Numbered from the stretch's first letter, positions 33,945 to 43,796 are shown. The stretch: 64,000 nucleotides of DNA from Paenibacillus macquariensis (GCF_900156375.1 NZ_FTNK01000006.1:1-64000), one strand, 5' to 3'. Numbers and translations are program-made. Notes: generated by a model from the sequence alone, not told the origin.

Positions 33945-36113
33945 TTATTTTTTTTGAAAAGGCATCCACCAGTTCATTCGCCCAAACAGTACCATTAATG
34001 AAGGAACAAGGATCAATCGAATGATCGTCGCATCTATGAATATGGCTGCCGCAATGCCGATTCCAAGTTGTTTCACACCGATAACATCTGCGAAGGCAAA
34101 TGGTAAAGTTACAGCAATCATAATGGCAGCCGCTGAAGTGATGATTCGACCCGTTGAGGATAGACCTGAAGTGACCGCCACAACATGATCACCCGTACGT
34201 TCATATACTTCAGACATTCGAGATAACAGGAATACCCCATAATCCATACTGATTCCAAATACGAGACCAAATACAAAGATCGGTATCATGACCGCGATAG
34301 GACTAGCTTCTAATCCAAGTCTCCCTTTTTCAAAAATAAAGACCAATATCCCAAACGAAGCACCAAGACTCAACAGATTCATAACTATGGCTTTAAGTGG
34401 AATAAGAATGGACCGGAACGCGATGCATAGAACGATAAAATTTGTGACTCCAATAAATAATAGAATAGAAACAAGATGACTCGAAATCTCATCGAATATC
34501 TCTTGCTGATACTTTGCCTCTCCCCCAACAAGCAATGGGAGTTCTGCTTCGGCACCTTTCGATTCTATATTCCGCAACCATTCCGTTGCTATCTTCGATC
34601 CGGCGGCACCCTGTATTGTCATCCGAATGAGCATTTTATTATCATTTAGCACGGATTGTAACATGGGTTCTATTTTTTTCATAACAATTGGATTCTGAAG
34701 CATTCGAAGTGAATCTTGCTCCATTAACAAAGGAAGTCGATCAAACACCGATTCAATCTTGATTACTCCTGGATCTTGTTTCAGTCGCTTCACCCATTGA
34801 TATGCCCGTATCCAATCTTCTGTTATAAATGTGGCATTCTTGGCTTCCAAGATCGCAACAACCTCTGAGCTGGAAGTCGAGGTGAAGTGTGTATTGTAAA
34901 GCTCGGCGGCCGTACGTGACTCATATCCCCTAGGGAGTGAGGTGGCATCGGGTATGTTAATGATCATATGACGTATTGGAACAAGGCAACTCAGTAACAC
35001 CATCATTGCAATCAGTGTCGATACGATAGGCCTCTTCATGATGGTGAGTGACCAACGATCCCAGAATCCTGTGGTTAGGGTCTTCTTACTTTTCTTTCCC
35101 CTCTCAGACTTCTGTCTTGTAGCTAATATAAAGGGACCTAATATGCCAAGTAGTGCGGGAAGTAATGTTAAATTTAGAAAAAGAGATATAATGAGCACAA
35201 CCATGGCACCCAAGGCGACGGTTGTGAAGATAGGCAAATGAATGAACTGAATCGCAAGTAGACCCAGAATGACACAAAGCGCCGAGAACATTACAGCTCG
35301 TCCCGCAGTTCTCATCGATGTTATTAACGTCTGCTCAACACTCCGACCGGAGAGTTCCTCCTGAAATCGACTAATGATCATCAGTGAAAAATCAATACTC
35401 AGCGCCAATCCCACCATGGGAATCACACTTAACACAAAATTGGAGAGTTCTATCTTCGTCCCGATCAACGCCATGATACCAAGTGTCCCTGTTACCCCAA
35501 TCATCCCTATAATAAGTGGAAGCACTGCGAAGACGACACCTCTAAATGCAAATAACAATATCACAAATGCTATAGGTAAACCTATCAACTCTGCTGTCTT
35601 CAATCCATGCCGACTCGCTTGATTCACATCGTATTGAATAACAGACTTCCCTGTCACACCTACCGATATTTTTGGCGTTGAATTAGAAAGCTGTTGTCTA
35701 ATCTGCTCCAATACAGGCCCAATCTCGTAACTATGTTGACGAAATCCAAGAAGTGCATAAGCTACATTTCCTTGAGACATTCCTTCTCGATCATTCGGAG
35801 ATACTTGGGAAGTTAGACCCTCAATGGACCGCATTCGCATCAGTATGTTCTCAATATATCGATGAAATTGCTGCGTTGTTACCGAGGACTCTTTTTCAAA
35901 AACAAGCATAATCGGTTCATCTGGTATTCCGAATTCTGAAGATAAGATTTGCTGAACCTGTGCGAAACTCCCATCAGACACTAGCCCGTGGTCTTTGAGT
36001 ACCGCTGGTAGATTCGTTGCACACGTGCCAAAAACAACAAAAAAAGCGGTCCACAACACGATGATCCACGTCGGGAACCGAAATGAAAGATTAGCAAGCA
36101 TACGGTATCCCAT
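33945..36113 (-). CDS. MMPL/RND family exporter of the type III PKS operon
   Basis: About 722 residues with two homologous halves, each having one helix, a large outer domain and five helices. The sterol-sensing-like core motifs are VIPMVGLALSIDFSLMIISR and FGLVFGISMDYGVFLLSRMS, where Asp residues carry protons. MMPL proteins export lipids or polyketide-derived products. ATG at 36113 has AGGAGAA about ten bases upstream; a TTG at 36119 is also possible. The gap after the oxidoreductase gene is only about a dozen bases, making it the last gene of the operon and a likely exporter of the pathway product. Confidence 0.88.
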   Translation of the reverse strand: MGYRMLANLSFRFPTWIIVLWTAFFVVFGTCATNLPAVLKDHGLVSDGSFAQVQQILSSEFGIPDEPIMLVFEKESSVTTQQFHRYIENILMRMRSIEGLTSQVSPNDREGMSQGNVAYALLGFRQHSYEIGPVLEQIRQQLSNSTPKISVGVTGKSVIQYDVNQASRHGLKTAELIGLPIAFVILLFAFRGVVFAVLPLIIGMIGVTGTLGIMALIGTKIELSNFVLSVIPMVGLALSIDFSLMIISRFQEELSGRSVEQTLITSMRTAGRAVMFSALCVILGLLAIQFIHLPIFTTVALGAMVVLIISLFLNLTLLPALLGILGPFILATRQKSERGKKSKKTLTTGFWDRWSLTIMKRPIVSTLIAMMVLLSCLVPIRHMIINIPDATSLPRGYESRTAAELYNTHFTSTSSSEVVAILEAKNATFITEDWIRAYQWVKRLKQDPGVIKIESVFDRLPLLMEQDSLRMLQNPIVMKKIEPMLQSVLNDNKMLIRMTIQGAAGSKIATEWLRNIESKGAEAELPLLVGGEAKYQQEIFDEISSHLVSILLFIGVTNFIVLCIAFRSILIPLKAIVMNLLSLGASFGILVFIFEKGRLGLEASPIAVMIPIFVFGLVFGISMDYGVFLLSRMSEVYERTGDHVVAVTSGLSSTGRIITSAAAIMIAVTLPFAFADVIGVKQLGIGIAAAIFIDATIIRLILVPSLMVLFGRMNWWMPFQKK

Positions 36114-36125
36114 AACCAAGTTCTC

Positions 36126-37271
36126 CTAACGATATGGTCTCAATCGTGTCGCCTTCACGAGGTATTTTCCGAGCGGTGGATAGAGCCTTACAGCACTTGG
36201 GAACCACCGCGTAATGTTGGGCATCGAACATAACCTGTGTGCATACCTTCCACGACGGATAAGACCACTGAATTCTTGCTCCATCGCTTGTGTATATTCT
36301 TCTTGCCAACGAGATAGGGATATATCCCCGCGTAGATAACGATCAGCGAGCGCACAACATAGGATGGATGACCGTAGCGCAATAGACATACCATCTCCAC
36401 ATAGTGGTGGAATGACCACTGCCGCATCCCCAAGATGAGGAATCACGTGCCATGCAAGCGGATGAGAAGATAAATGCACTGGAGCAATGGAAGCTTGTGT
36501 ACCCGCTATGGGAACGGCTTGTTTCATTCTCTCCACCAATTGAGGATTATCTCTTGAGACTGCTTCAAAGATAGCGGGTACGCTCGTTCCTACGCCCTTG
36601 ACTACCTCCTTATCCAGTAGCGCAGCCACATTCGAATACCCATTCTCAACAGGTGAAATACCGACATAGCCACCTTTTACGAAATACAACTCTGTAACGA
36701 GTTCAGGGTCAATTCCTAAATAATGCGACTTGATCCCGACATAGGAAGGCTTACTCGAATCTACAATATAAGGTTCGTCGAAAATACTAGCATGTCGATG
36801 AGATCCCCAAGCAGCATACACCGTACGTGCTTGAATCACCTCCACTTCACCTCGTACCTTTATCTTGACCTCATAACCTGACTCATGTTGCTTAATCGAG
36901 ATTACTGACATACCCGTGCGAACGCTAGCTCCTGCTTGAACAAGCACTTCATGAAGTGCGAAGTCCAGCTTATAACGACTTATTCCCAGTGCTGTCCCTG
37001 GTAAGGGAACTTCTACTGAACCTCCATCTGCAAATATCAATCTCGCTTTCGATATCTTCTGAGGCTCTAATGATTCCATCACAGCATCTAGTCCAAGCGT
37101 ACTAAGCATTTCTTGTGATTCTGGTGACAGAAATTCACCACATGTCTTATGGCGTGGGAATACCTGTCGATCTAATAAGATTGTACGCCATCCTCGATCT
37201 GCTAATTGTTTCGCAAGACTACACCCCGCAATTCCCCCGCCAATCACGAGAGCATCTATGATGTGCTCCAT
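36126..37271 (-). CDS. FAD-dependent oxidoreductase (geranylgeranyl reductase-like) of the PKS operon
   Basis: 381 residues of the FAD-dependent hydroxylase/reductase superfamily. The N-terminal dinucleotide fold shows VIGGGIAGCSLAKQLADRG (residues 10-28), followed by the ribose-binding Asp in LLDRQ and FPRHKTCGEFLSP. The second FAD motif is GDAAVVIPPLCGDGMSIALR. It probably oxidises or hydroxylates the polyketide, or reduces double bonds in its alkyl chain. The start ATG follows directly after the methyltransferase stop codon (TAGATG), showing tight coupling. Confidence 0.87.
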   Translation of the reverse strand: MEHIIDALVIGGGIAGCSLAKQLADRGWRTILLDRQVFPRHKTCGEFLSPESQEMLSTLGLDAVMESLEPQKISKARLIFADGGSVEVPLPGTALGISRYKLDFALHEVLVQAGASVRTGMSVISIKQHESGYEVKIKVRGEVEVIQARTVYAAWGSHRHASIFDEPYIVDSSKPSYVGIKSHYLGIDPELVTELYFVKGGYVGISPVENGYSNVAALLDKEVVKGVGTSVPAIFEAVSRDNPQLVERMKQAVPIAGTQASIAPVHLSSHPLAWHVIPHLGDAAVVIPPLCGDGMSIALRSSILCCALADRYLRGDISLSRWQEEYTQAMEQEFSGLIRRGRYAHRLCSMPNITRWFPSAVRLYPPLGKYLVKATRLRPYR

Positions 37272-38015
37272 CTAATTCACACTCCCCTCTTCGCTATCAG
37301 AAGCATGTTGTGGAATGACAACAGCATAACGAAATAAGGGTCGCCATGAATAGCGCAGTTGAGGAATTTCTAATGCTTCTCTTAACGTAATCCAATCCGT
37401 AGCACGAAACCCTTTGGCTACAGACAAAGGGCCATCGTGCCTAATATAACGATTAGTGGACACCACTCTACTGACAAACCATACGGCTAGCCAAGGAATC
37501 CATTGTCTGTGAATATCATTTATAACTACACCAAGCTTGGACACTTTATGCATATGGGTTACGATCCTATGAAGCTCATCCCCCGTGAAATGATGAATAA
37601 ATTGCGATGCCGTTACGATATCAACTGATGCTTCTGGTAGTTCCAACACATCGACAAATCTTACGGTTACCCTTGGTTCATCATGGAAGAATTGACGTGC
37701 CTCTTCACAAGCTTCCTCCGTTACATCTGCTAAATGGATCGTAATATCAATGCCTTTTTTATCAGCCCATTTCAGAAGGTGTCTATTCACATCTCCTGAA
37801 CCTGCACCCACATCAAGAATCGATAAGTGCTTTGTACGCCCCGCGAGAATCCATAACTGCTCAACACCATAAACAGTAGGACTCGAAGCAGCAAATATCC
37901 GATTTAACAGCCTTAAATCACGTAGTGCTTCGTGTAGTTCTTCTCCACCCATACTGAAATCATCCATTAATTCAGGTTCTTCGGCTCTCCTTCGTAACTT
38001 CTTAAGAATGGACAT
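37272..38015 (-). CDS. Class I SAM-dependent methyltransferase of the PKS operon
   Basis: 247 residues. The SAM-binding motif I is LSILDVGAGSGDVNRHLL (about residues 83-100), with VTVRFVDVLELP and IVTASQFIHHF as later motifs. In type III PKS clusters of bacilli a methyltransferase usually O- or C-methylates the alkylpyrone or alkylresorcinol; that role is inferred here. The start overlaps the end of the PKS gene by 14 bases. Confidence 0.88.
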   Translation of the reverse strand: MSILKKLRRRAEEPELMDDFSMGGEELHEALRDLRLLNRIFAASSPTVYGVEQLWILAGRTKHLSILDVGAGSGDVNRHLLKWADKKGIDITIHLADVTEEACEEARQFFHDEPRVTVRFVDVLELPEASVDIVTASQFIHHFTGDELHRIVTHMHKVSKLGVVINDIHRQWIPWLAVWFVSRVVSTNRYIRHDGPLSVAKGFRATDWITLREALEIPQLRYSWRPLFRYAVVIPQHASDSEEGSVN

Positions 38016-39165
38016 GATCGATAGCCTGTTCTTGTAGAATAGCTGAAGGAAGGTACGTAAATTTCAGTAGTTCTGCTGTGAGCCCAGGACCGAAAGCTAA
38101 CGCCACACCACTAGATGATCCAACTTTACGAGATCTAAGATCCTCACGCATCGCTTTTAGGACAAATAGAATCGTCGCTGACGACAAATTACCATAGTCA
38201 TGCAAAATACTTCTACTATACTGAACCTGTTCATCACTTAATTCAAACATCTGCGCTACGACATCCACAATCCCTCGACCTCCAGGGTGAATGGCCCATA
38301 AGCTAGGAGATTCTTCTCCATCTAATAGCGATTCCATTTCTGGCGTCAGATAGTGTCCTAACAGCTTAGGAATATTCGTTGACAGATAGAGATCGAATCC
38401 ATAATCGCCAACTTCCCATATCATTTCCTCACTACAATCAGGCATGAGAACCGAATGACCATCTCCTAATTGGAACAACCCTTGTACGTTCTTACTCGCG
38501 GCTCCTATCACACATGCAGAAGCCCCATCTCCAAAGAATGACGCACCAAACAAAGCCTCTCGCTCACTTGAAGGCTGGAAGTGAAGTGTGCATAGCTCCA
38601 CACAAACAATTAGGATTTGTCTACTTGATTGCCCTTCCACTAGCGTCTTAGCTAACTGAATGGCTTTTAGCCCCGCAGCACATCCTTGAAAAGTTAATGG
38701 AATCCGCTGAACACGTGGAGACAGACCCATTTCCTTCACAAGTACAGCATCCAAGCCAGGAAGGAATTGCCCTGTACAACTTACCGTTATAAGATGTGTG
38801 ATCTGCGAGGCTTCAATCTCTCCATCACGTAAGGCATCCTGCGCCGCACGTAGCGCTAATGGAACGGATTCTCTTTTATATATACCCATACGTTCTGCGG
38901 TGGAAGGAATGTCATCGTGCCCTTCGGATGGCAAATAACGACTTCTTGAACCATGTGCGATGAGGTTAGGTTCACACGTATATCGGGTTGCAACACCACA
39001 TTGCTTAAAAATCCTCCTAGCCCACCGTACGGCATTAGGTGAATCATGTAACGCTTCCTCTAGTTTATCTAGCACCTCACCTTGTTCAATTCGGTTTGCA
39101 GGTAGAGCCGTACCTATGCCTAGTATAGAAATGTTAGGAGACATCGTATCGATCATGAGCTTCAC
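38002..39165 (-). CDS. Type III polyketide synthase (chalcone synthase superfamily)
   Basis: 387 residues. The catalytic triad of the family can be placed: Cys162 in LTFQGCAAGLKA, His293 in WAIHPGGRGIVD and Asn326 in DYGNLSSATILF. VSCTGQFLPGLDA (about 128-140) lies at the active-site entrance. The enzyme condenses a fatty acyl or other acyl-CoA starter with malonyl-CoA to give alkylpyrones or alkylresorcinols. It heads an operon with methyltransferase, FAD enzyme and MMPL exporter, resembling but larger than the two-gene bpsA-bpsB locus of Bacillus subtilis. Starter and ring type cannot be read from sequence. Confidence 0.93.
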   Translation of the reverse strand: MKLMIDTMSPNISILGIGTALPANRIEQGEVLDKLEEALHDSPNAVRWARRIFKQCGVATRYTCEPNLIAHGSRSRYLPSEGHDDIPSTAERMGIYKRESVPLALRAAQDALRDGEIEASQITHLITVSCTGQFLPGLDAVLVKEMGLSPRVQRIPLTFQGCAAGLKAIQLAKTLVEGQSSRQILIVCVELCTLHFQPSSEREALFGASFFGDGASACVIGAASKNVQGLFQLGDGHSVLMPDCSEEMIWEVGDYGFDLYLSTNIPKLLGHYLTPEMESLLDGEESPSLWAIHPGGRGIVDVVAQMFELSDEQVQYSRSILHDYGNLSSATILFVLKAMREDLRSRKVGSSSGVALAFGPGLTAELLKFTYLPSAILQEQAIDHVHS

Positions 39166-39245
39166 AACTCCTTGTCCTAGATTAGTACGAAGATTACGTA
39201 ATGGAACAAGTTTATTCTACAAATAGCTTGTATATGCATGAATCC

Positions 39246-39310
39246 TTAACTATCATCCGTAATTCATTTCGTTGTCCCTCCCCTTTACAACCTTACCCGT
39301 TAGCGGTAAC
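39246..39310. repeat. CCCGTTAG dispersed repeat, copy 10, both cores
   Basis: AACTATCATCCGTAATTCAT (39248-39267, AACTATCG-like) and AACCTTACCCGTTAGCGG (39289-39306) lie between the divergent PKS and mqnB genes. It is the only clear copy outside the first 10.5 kb, and has no hairpin. Confidence 0.5.
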
Positions 39311-39369
39311 TTTATATATTGAGTAGACCGATGAGAACGATAGACGAATAAGCGAGTGAGGGGATTTAA

Positions 39370-40074
39370 TTGACACAAGAAATCAATGCACAACCACTTG
39401 AGAACACTATAGAAATTCTTAAGTCAGGGTCACAACGTATTCTAATCATGACGGCGGTCGCTGCAGAGAGAGATGCTGTTATACGAGGTATTCGTGGATC
39501 AAGCCAATTCGAGGTAAGACTAGCCGGGGTTGGTTCGCCAAGCGCTGCTGCAAATACAGCGACTGCTCTTGCCTTAGGAGATTATAGTCTAGTCATTAGT
39601 GCTGGCATTGGCGGTGGATTTGTTGGACGAGCTGAACTAGGATCCATTGTCGTAGCAAGTGAGATTATCGCCGCAGATCTTGGAGCAGAGACTCCCGAAG
39701 GATTCTGTAGTGTAGATGAATTAGGCTTTGGATCTTCTCGTGTTCCTGTGGAATCCAATCTAGTAGCTCTATTAACGGATGCACTTCATGGCGCTGGACT
39801 TTCCGTTCATACGGGTCCAATTCTTACTGTTACAACGGTGACAGGTTCATCTGAGAGTGCGATTGCTTTGGACAAGCGTGTGCCGGGAGCTACTGCAGAG
39901 GCGATGGAAGGCTATGGTGTGGCTGTTGCAGCACAGATCTATAACGTTCCCGTACTTGAGATTCGAACGATATCCAATGCTGTGGGTCCCCGGGATCGAG
40001 CAGCATGGAAGATGAAAGAAGCTTTTGAGGCTCTAGAAGCCGCGAGTTCAATTCTACTGGAGGTGCTGAGATGA
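39370..40074 (+). CDS. mqnB: Futalosine hydrolase
   Basis: A 234-residue nucleosidase of the purine/uridine phosphorylase fold that cleaves futalosine to dehypoxanthinyl futalosine in the alternative menaquinone pathway. Family features: AAERDAVIRGIRGSSQFEVR at the start of the domain, SAGIGGGFVG, and EAMEGYGVAVAAQIYNVPVL near the C terminus, with Glu and a late Asp in nucleobase handling. It starts with TTG after GAGGGG. The last four bases overlap the mqnD start, so the pair is coupled. mqnA and mqnC are not in this window. Confidence 0.9.
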   Translation: MTQEINAQPLENTIEILKSGSQRILIMTAVAAERDAVIRGIRGSSQFEVRLAGVGSPSAAANTATALALGDYSLVISAGIGGGFVGRAELGSIVVASEIIAADLGAETPEGFCSVDELGFGSSRVPVESNLVALLTDALHGAGLSVHTGPILTVTTVTGSSESAIALDKRVPGATAEAMEGYGVAVAAQIYNVPVLEIRTISNAVGPRDRAAWKMKEAFEALEAASSILLEVLR

Positions 40075-40919
40075 AGATTGCCTTTTCCCCGTGTCCTAAT
40101 GACACGTATATATACCATGCTTGGGTCCATGGTTTAATACCTGGTGCGCCCGAGTTAGAAGTTACCTATGCAGATATTGATATTACAAACACGCTTGCGC
40201 AAGGTAACGAAGGACCTGATATTCTCAAAATATCATACGGTGCGCTTCCTTGGGTGTCTAATGAATATGCATTACTCCCTTGTGGAGGAGCGCTTGGACG
40301 AGGTTGTGGTCCTTTAGTACTCACATCCGGTAGAGATGCGATCACGAATGATCCCGCTACACTTGCAGGTCGACGTGTTGCAGTACCTAGTGAGCGGTCA
40401 ACCGCTTATTTATTGTTCCGTTTATGGGCAGCACAGAACATCCCCGGTGGCATAGGTGAAATCGTCATTATGCCTTTTGACCAGATCATGCCTGCTGTAC
40501 GTGATGGCCTCGTTGACGCCGGACTCGTCATTCATGAAGCACGATTCACCTACCCTGATTATGGTTTGTCACTTATGACCGATTTAGGTAGTTGGTGGGA
40601 AGAAGATACGAGCTTGCCTATTCCATTGGGAGCCATCATCGCGCGTAAATCATTAGACTTGAGTAAAGTTACGACATGGATCCGCGAATCTGTCGAGTAT
40701 GCATGGGCGCATCCAGAGGCATCGCAGGAATACGTCCTACATCACTCGCAAGAACTATCACCTGAAGTCGTCCAAGCTCATATTGATTTATATGTTAATC
40801 CATTCAGCGCTGACTTAGGTGATGAAGGATACGGCGCTATCAAGGCATTACTCAACCGGGCTTCTCAAGAAGGAATCATCCCTCCCTTCGATATCGATGC
40901 ACTACTTTGGCGAGAATAG
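40071..40919 (+). CDS. mqnD: 1,4-dihydroxy-6-naphthoate synthase
   Basis: A 282-residue periplasmic-binding-protein-like enzyme of the MqnA/MqnD family that turns cyclic dehypoxanthine futalosine into 1,4-dihydroxy-6-naphthoate. It begins with the signature MKIAFSPCPNDTYIYHAW and contains DIDITNTLAQGNEGPDILKI-like substrate loops and GLVDAGLVIHEARFTYPDYG. Its ATG overlaps mqnB by four bases. A strong terminator follows at 40941. Confidence 0.93.
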   Translation: MKIAFSPCPNDTYIYHAWVHGLIPGAPELEVTYADIDITNTLAQGNEGPDILKISYGALPWVSNEYALLPCGGALGRGCGPLVLTSGRDAITNDPATLAGRRVAVPSERSTAYLLFRLWAAQNIPGGIGEIVIMPFDQIMPAVRDGLVDAGLVIHEARFTYPDYGLSLMTDLGSWWEEDTSLPIPLGAIIARKSLDLSKVTTWIRESVEYAWAHPEASQEYVLHHSQELSPEVVQAHIDLYVNPFSADLGDEGYGAIKALLNRASQEGIIPPFDIDALLWRE

Positions 40920-40940
40920 AGAATTTCATACAAGAATATT

Positions 40941-40977
40941 AAAAAAAGAGATGACAATGAAGTCATCTCTTTTTTTT
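40941..40977 (+). terminator. Terminator after mqnD
   Basis: AGAGATGAC pairs with GTCATCTCT, flanked by A7 and T8 runs, so it works in both directions between mqnD and the AI-2E gene. Confidence 0.85.
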
Positions 40978-41030
40978 AACAACGTATTGAACTCCTCCAC
41001 AAACAACTCATGATTATATCTAGGAGTTGA

Positions 41031-42242
41031 TCAATTGTCGATTTCTTTATTTATTACCTGTTCATTAGCAATTTCTTCTTCCTGTGTATTTACTTCTGGA
41101 AGAGGTTCATACCAATCCGTCCTATTCTTAAACCCTTGAAATATGTTCATCACGATGACTTTCAATACGGCATATCCCGGAACAGCTAGTATTATTCCGA
41201 CAACTCCAAATAATTTACCAGATACGATAATAACAAATATAATTGTAATCGGGTGAATTTTTAGCGTTTTCCCCATGATTTGTGGCGATATAAATTTCCC
41301 TTCAATCAATTGTACAATCGTCCATACAACGACCATCTTCAGGAGCATGATTGGTGAAGTCACTAACGCAATAATAATGGCAGGCGTGATTGCAATCGTC
41401 GGTCCTAGATAAGGAACCATACTCGTACATGCCGCAATGATCGCAAGCACCACTGGATAATCTAGTCCGATGATCAGATATCCGAAATAGAGTAATACCC
41501 CAATGCAGAAGCTAACGATAATCTGACCACGAATAAACGAACTAATCTGATGACTAATTTCACCTAGAACTTTCGATGTGCGCGGGCGTATCTTTGTTGG
41601 AAGAAGCTTAAGGAAATACGGAGGCAGTTTCTTACCATCCTTCAATAAATACACCAATATGAAGGGTGCAATAATAAATGCCAATACAAATTCCGTTACT
41701 GCACCTACAACTGTACCAATGCCTTTAAACGTATTATTAAAAAACGAAGCCGCTTTCGATGAAATATCATTCATAAAATTAGGGTCATTAAATCCAAGCG
41801 TATGCTGGATTTGAGAGAATAGGTCGCTTCCAATCCAGTTCTCAAATAATCGTTGTGCTTCTTCGGTATACATTGGCAAATTCTCAACAAACTCCAGAAC
41901 TTGGTTACGAATAACCGGAATAATTTCAACAATGAGCACCGTCATGAGACCGATAATAAGTGCATAGAGAATCAGTATAGAATAACCACGCTTAATCTTT
42001 TTTCTTTCCATAAAATCTACAAGTGGGTTGAGCAAATAATAGGCTACCGCCGCTAGTATAATCGGTATCGAAACCGTGCTCAGAATGATTTTGATCGGAG
42101 TGAAGATATAAGCAATTTTGCTAAATACGAAGATGATTAGCCCAATCATCAGGATAACGAACAACGAAATCAACTTTTTTTGTTGGAGTATTTGAACTCT
42201 TTTTCTCGAATCAGACGGCCTTTGTATCATAATGTTTATCAT
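41031..42242 (-). CDS. AI-2E family transporter (UPF0118)
   Basis: 403 residues with the seven-to-eight-helix topology of the family: two N-terminal helices, an amphipathic linker, EFVLAFIIAPFILVYLLKDG, then SFIRGQIIVSFCIGVLLYFG and the C-terminal VPYLGPTIAITPAIIIAL. Members export AI-2-like signals or act as Na+(Li+)/H+ antiporters; which applies is unknown. The first ATG (42242) is close to AAAGGA; ATG four codons later is equally possible. Lone gene. Confidence 0.87.
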   Translation of the reverse strand: MINIMIQRPSDSRKRVQILQQKKLISLFVILMIGLIIFVFSKIAYIFTPIKIILSTVSIPIILAAVAYYLLNPLVDFMERKKIKRGYSILILYALIIGLMTVLIVEIIPVIRNQVLEFVENLPMYTEEAQRLFENWIGSDLFSQIQHTLGFNDPNFMNDISSKAASFFNNTFKGIGTVVGAVTEFVLAFIIAPFILVYLLKDGKKLPPYFLKLLPTKIRPRTSKVLGEISHQISSFIRGQIIVSFCIGVLLYFGYLIIGLDYPVVLAIIAACTSMVPYLGPTIAITPAIIIALVTSPIMLLKMVVVWTIVQLIEGKFISPQIMGKTLKIHPITIIFVIIVSGKLFGVVGIILAVPGYAVLKVIVMNIFQGFKNRTDWYEPLPEVNTQEEEIANEQVINKEIDN

Positions 42243-42315
42243 TTCCTTTAGTGAATATTGATTTTTTCATTCATTATAACGTATTAACCTTATCAGATTC
42301 CAATGAACACTTTTC

Positions 42316-43065
42316 TTATAATGGCGCCAATCGTAAGTCTTTCGTGAACCATAGGCGGTAACTCACAAGACTTAATATAATACTTGTCATCGCTGCTGAT
42401 GCCGTAAATGCAAACACGATTAAGATCTGGTAACGTACAGCCTCTACTGGATCGGCTCCCGCCACGATCATACCCGTCATCATCCCAGGTAATTGAACAA
42501 GCCCAACCGTCTTCATCCCATCAATCGTTGGAATCATGCTAGACTTGACTGATCTCTTGAGTGAATCTTGAATCGCTTGTCTTGCACTTGCTCCTAGACA
42601 CAATAAAGTCTCTATTTCACCTTGGTTTGACTCCACTTCCCGCTTCATATGATTCAGGAATAACCCTGATACCACCATCGCATTACCAATCGTCATGCCA
42701 CTGATCGGGATGATATATTGGGGTGTTGCTTCGATAATATGTAATCCTAAGAGTAAGCCCATCATCAACACTTCCGTACAACCAATCGAAAGAGCTATAC
42801 GCCATCGTATGCCAGACAATCCTTTGCCACGTTTACCAGCGCTCCAGGCAGCGACAGTAATCATGACTGAAATAATGACTAGAATAAACACAGGATGATT
42901 CGATTTGAATACAAACATTAATACATAGCCAACTAGCAATAGTTGAACAGCCGACCGTATCGTCCCAATCGCAATGTCCTTTTCTAGATCAAGCTTCTGC
43001 CACATGGAGACCAACATCGTGATCATTACAAAAATGAGTGTGAAACTGAGAGCTATATAAGACAT
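42316..43065 (-). CDS. fetB: Iron efflux ABC transporter permease (FetB/UPF0014)
   Basis: 249 residues with about six to seven helices. The family motifs PQYIIPISGMTIGNAMVVSG and IPTIDGMKTVGLVQLPGMMT are intact. In E. coli, FetAB exports iron and protects against peroxide stress. The start overlaps the ATPase gene by 13 bases. The nearby SPFH and NfeD genes repeat a gene grouping also seen in E. coli (ybbJ, qmcA, fetA, fetB). Confidence 0.88.
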   Translation of the reverse strand: MSYIALSFTLIFVMITMLVSMWQKLDLEKDIAIGTIRSAVQLLLVGYVLMFVFKSNHPVFILVIISVMITVAAWSAGKRGKGLSGIRWRIALSIGCTEVLMMGLLLGLHIIEATPQYIIPISGMTIGNAMVVSGLFLNHMKREVESNQGEIETLLCLGASARQAIQDSLKRSVKSSMIPTIDGMKTVGLVQLPGMMTGMIVAGADPVEAVRYQILIVFAFTASAAMTSIILSLVSYRLWFTKDLRLAPL

Positions 43066-43796
43066 GAACTTTCCTCCTGTGGTACACGTTGTAAGTAGTT
43101 TCTGGCACTTACTGTACTTGGATTCTCGAAAAATTCACGGCCATCGCTATCTTCTAAGAGAGACCCTTCCTCAATAAACCACACCCTGTGACTCATTCTT
43201 TGCGCTTGTTCAATGTCATGTGTAATCCAGATAAAGGTTGCGCCTTCTTGTTCTTGCCAATCCTGTAGCACCTTTTCAACCGCGTGTTTACTTTGCATAT
43301 CTAAGGAGGCTGTAACCTCATCTAACAATAAAATCTCCGGTTTTAGAAGTAGCGTACGGACGAGAGCCACCCTTTGTTTCTCTCCCCCAGATAAGTCGAT
43401 CGATTTCTTACCCCAATCAAGATAATCCAAATTCAAAGAGATCATAAGCTCTCTCGCGAGCTGCATATCAAAAGGTGTCTTATGAAGTTGACTTACCGTT
43501 CTCAGATTATCCTCTACGCTTCCAGGTAGCATATATGATTGTTGAGATACATAACATATCTTCTTTCTCCATTCTTTAGGATCTACTGTTAGATACGAAT
43601 GCCCATGTAAAATGGTTTCACCTTCATCCTGAGCCTCCAATCGGCACAGAATTCGAAGAAGTGTGCTCTTCCCTTGTCCCGACTTTCCAAGAAGTGAGAT
43701 GATCTCGGGTCTCGTAATTTGGGCTGTGAATCCATCTAATATAATCTTATCTAAGTAACGCTTCCTCAATTGATTCATTTCCAATATATTTGCCAA
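43053..43796 (-). CDS. fetA: Iron efflux ABC transporter ATP-binding protein (FetA-like)
   Basis: 247 residues of the ABC ATPase fold: Walker A GKSGQGKST, signature LSGGEKQR, Walker B ILLLDEVTAS and the switch His in IWITHDIEQ. It pairs with the FetB permease encoded directly after it. ATG at 43796; no strong GGAGG but GGGTAATAAAT precedes. A terminator separates it from the SPFH gene upstream. Confidence 0.88.
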   Translation of the reverse strand: MANILEMNQLRKRYLDKIILDGFTAQITRPEIISLLGKSGQGKSTLLRILCRLEAQDEGETILHGHSYLTVDPKEWRKKICYVSQQSYMLPGSVEDNLRTVSQLHKTPFDMQLARELMISLNLDYLDWGKKSIDLSGGEKQRVALVRTLLLKPEILLLDEVTASLDMQSKHAVEKVLQDWQEQEGATFIWITHDIEQAQRMSHRVWFIEEGSLLEDSDGREFFENPSTVSARNYLQRVPQEESSCLI

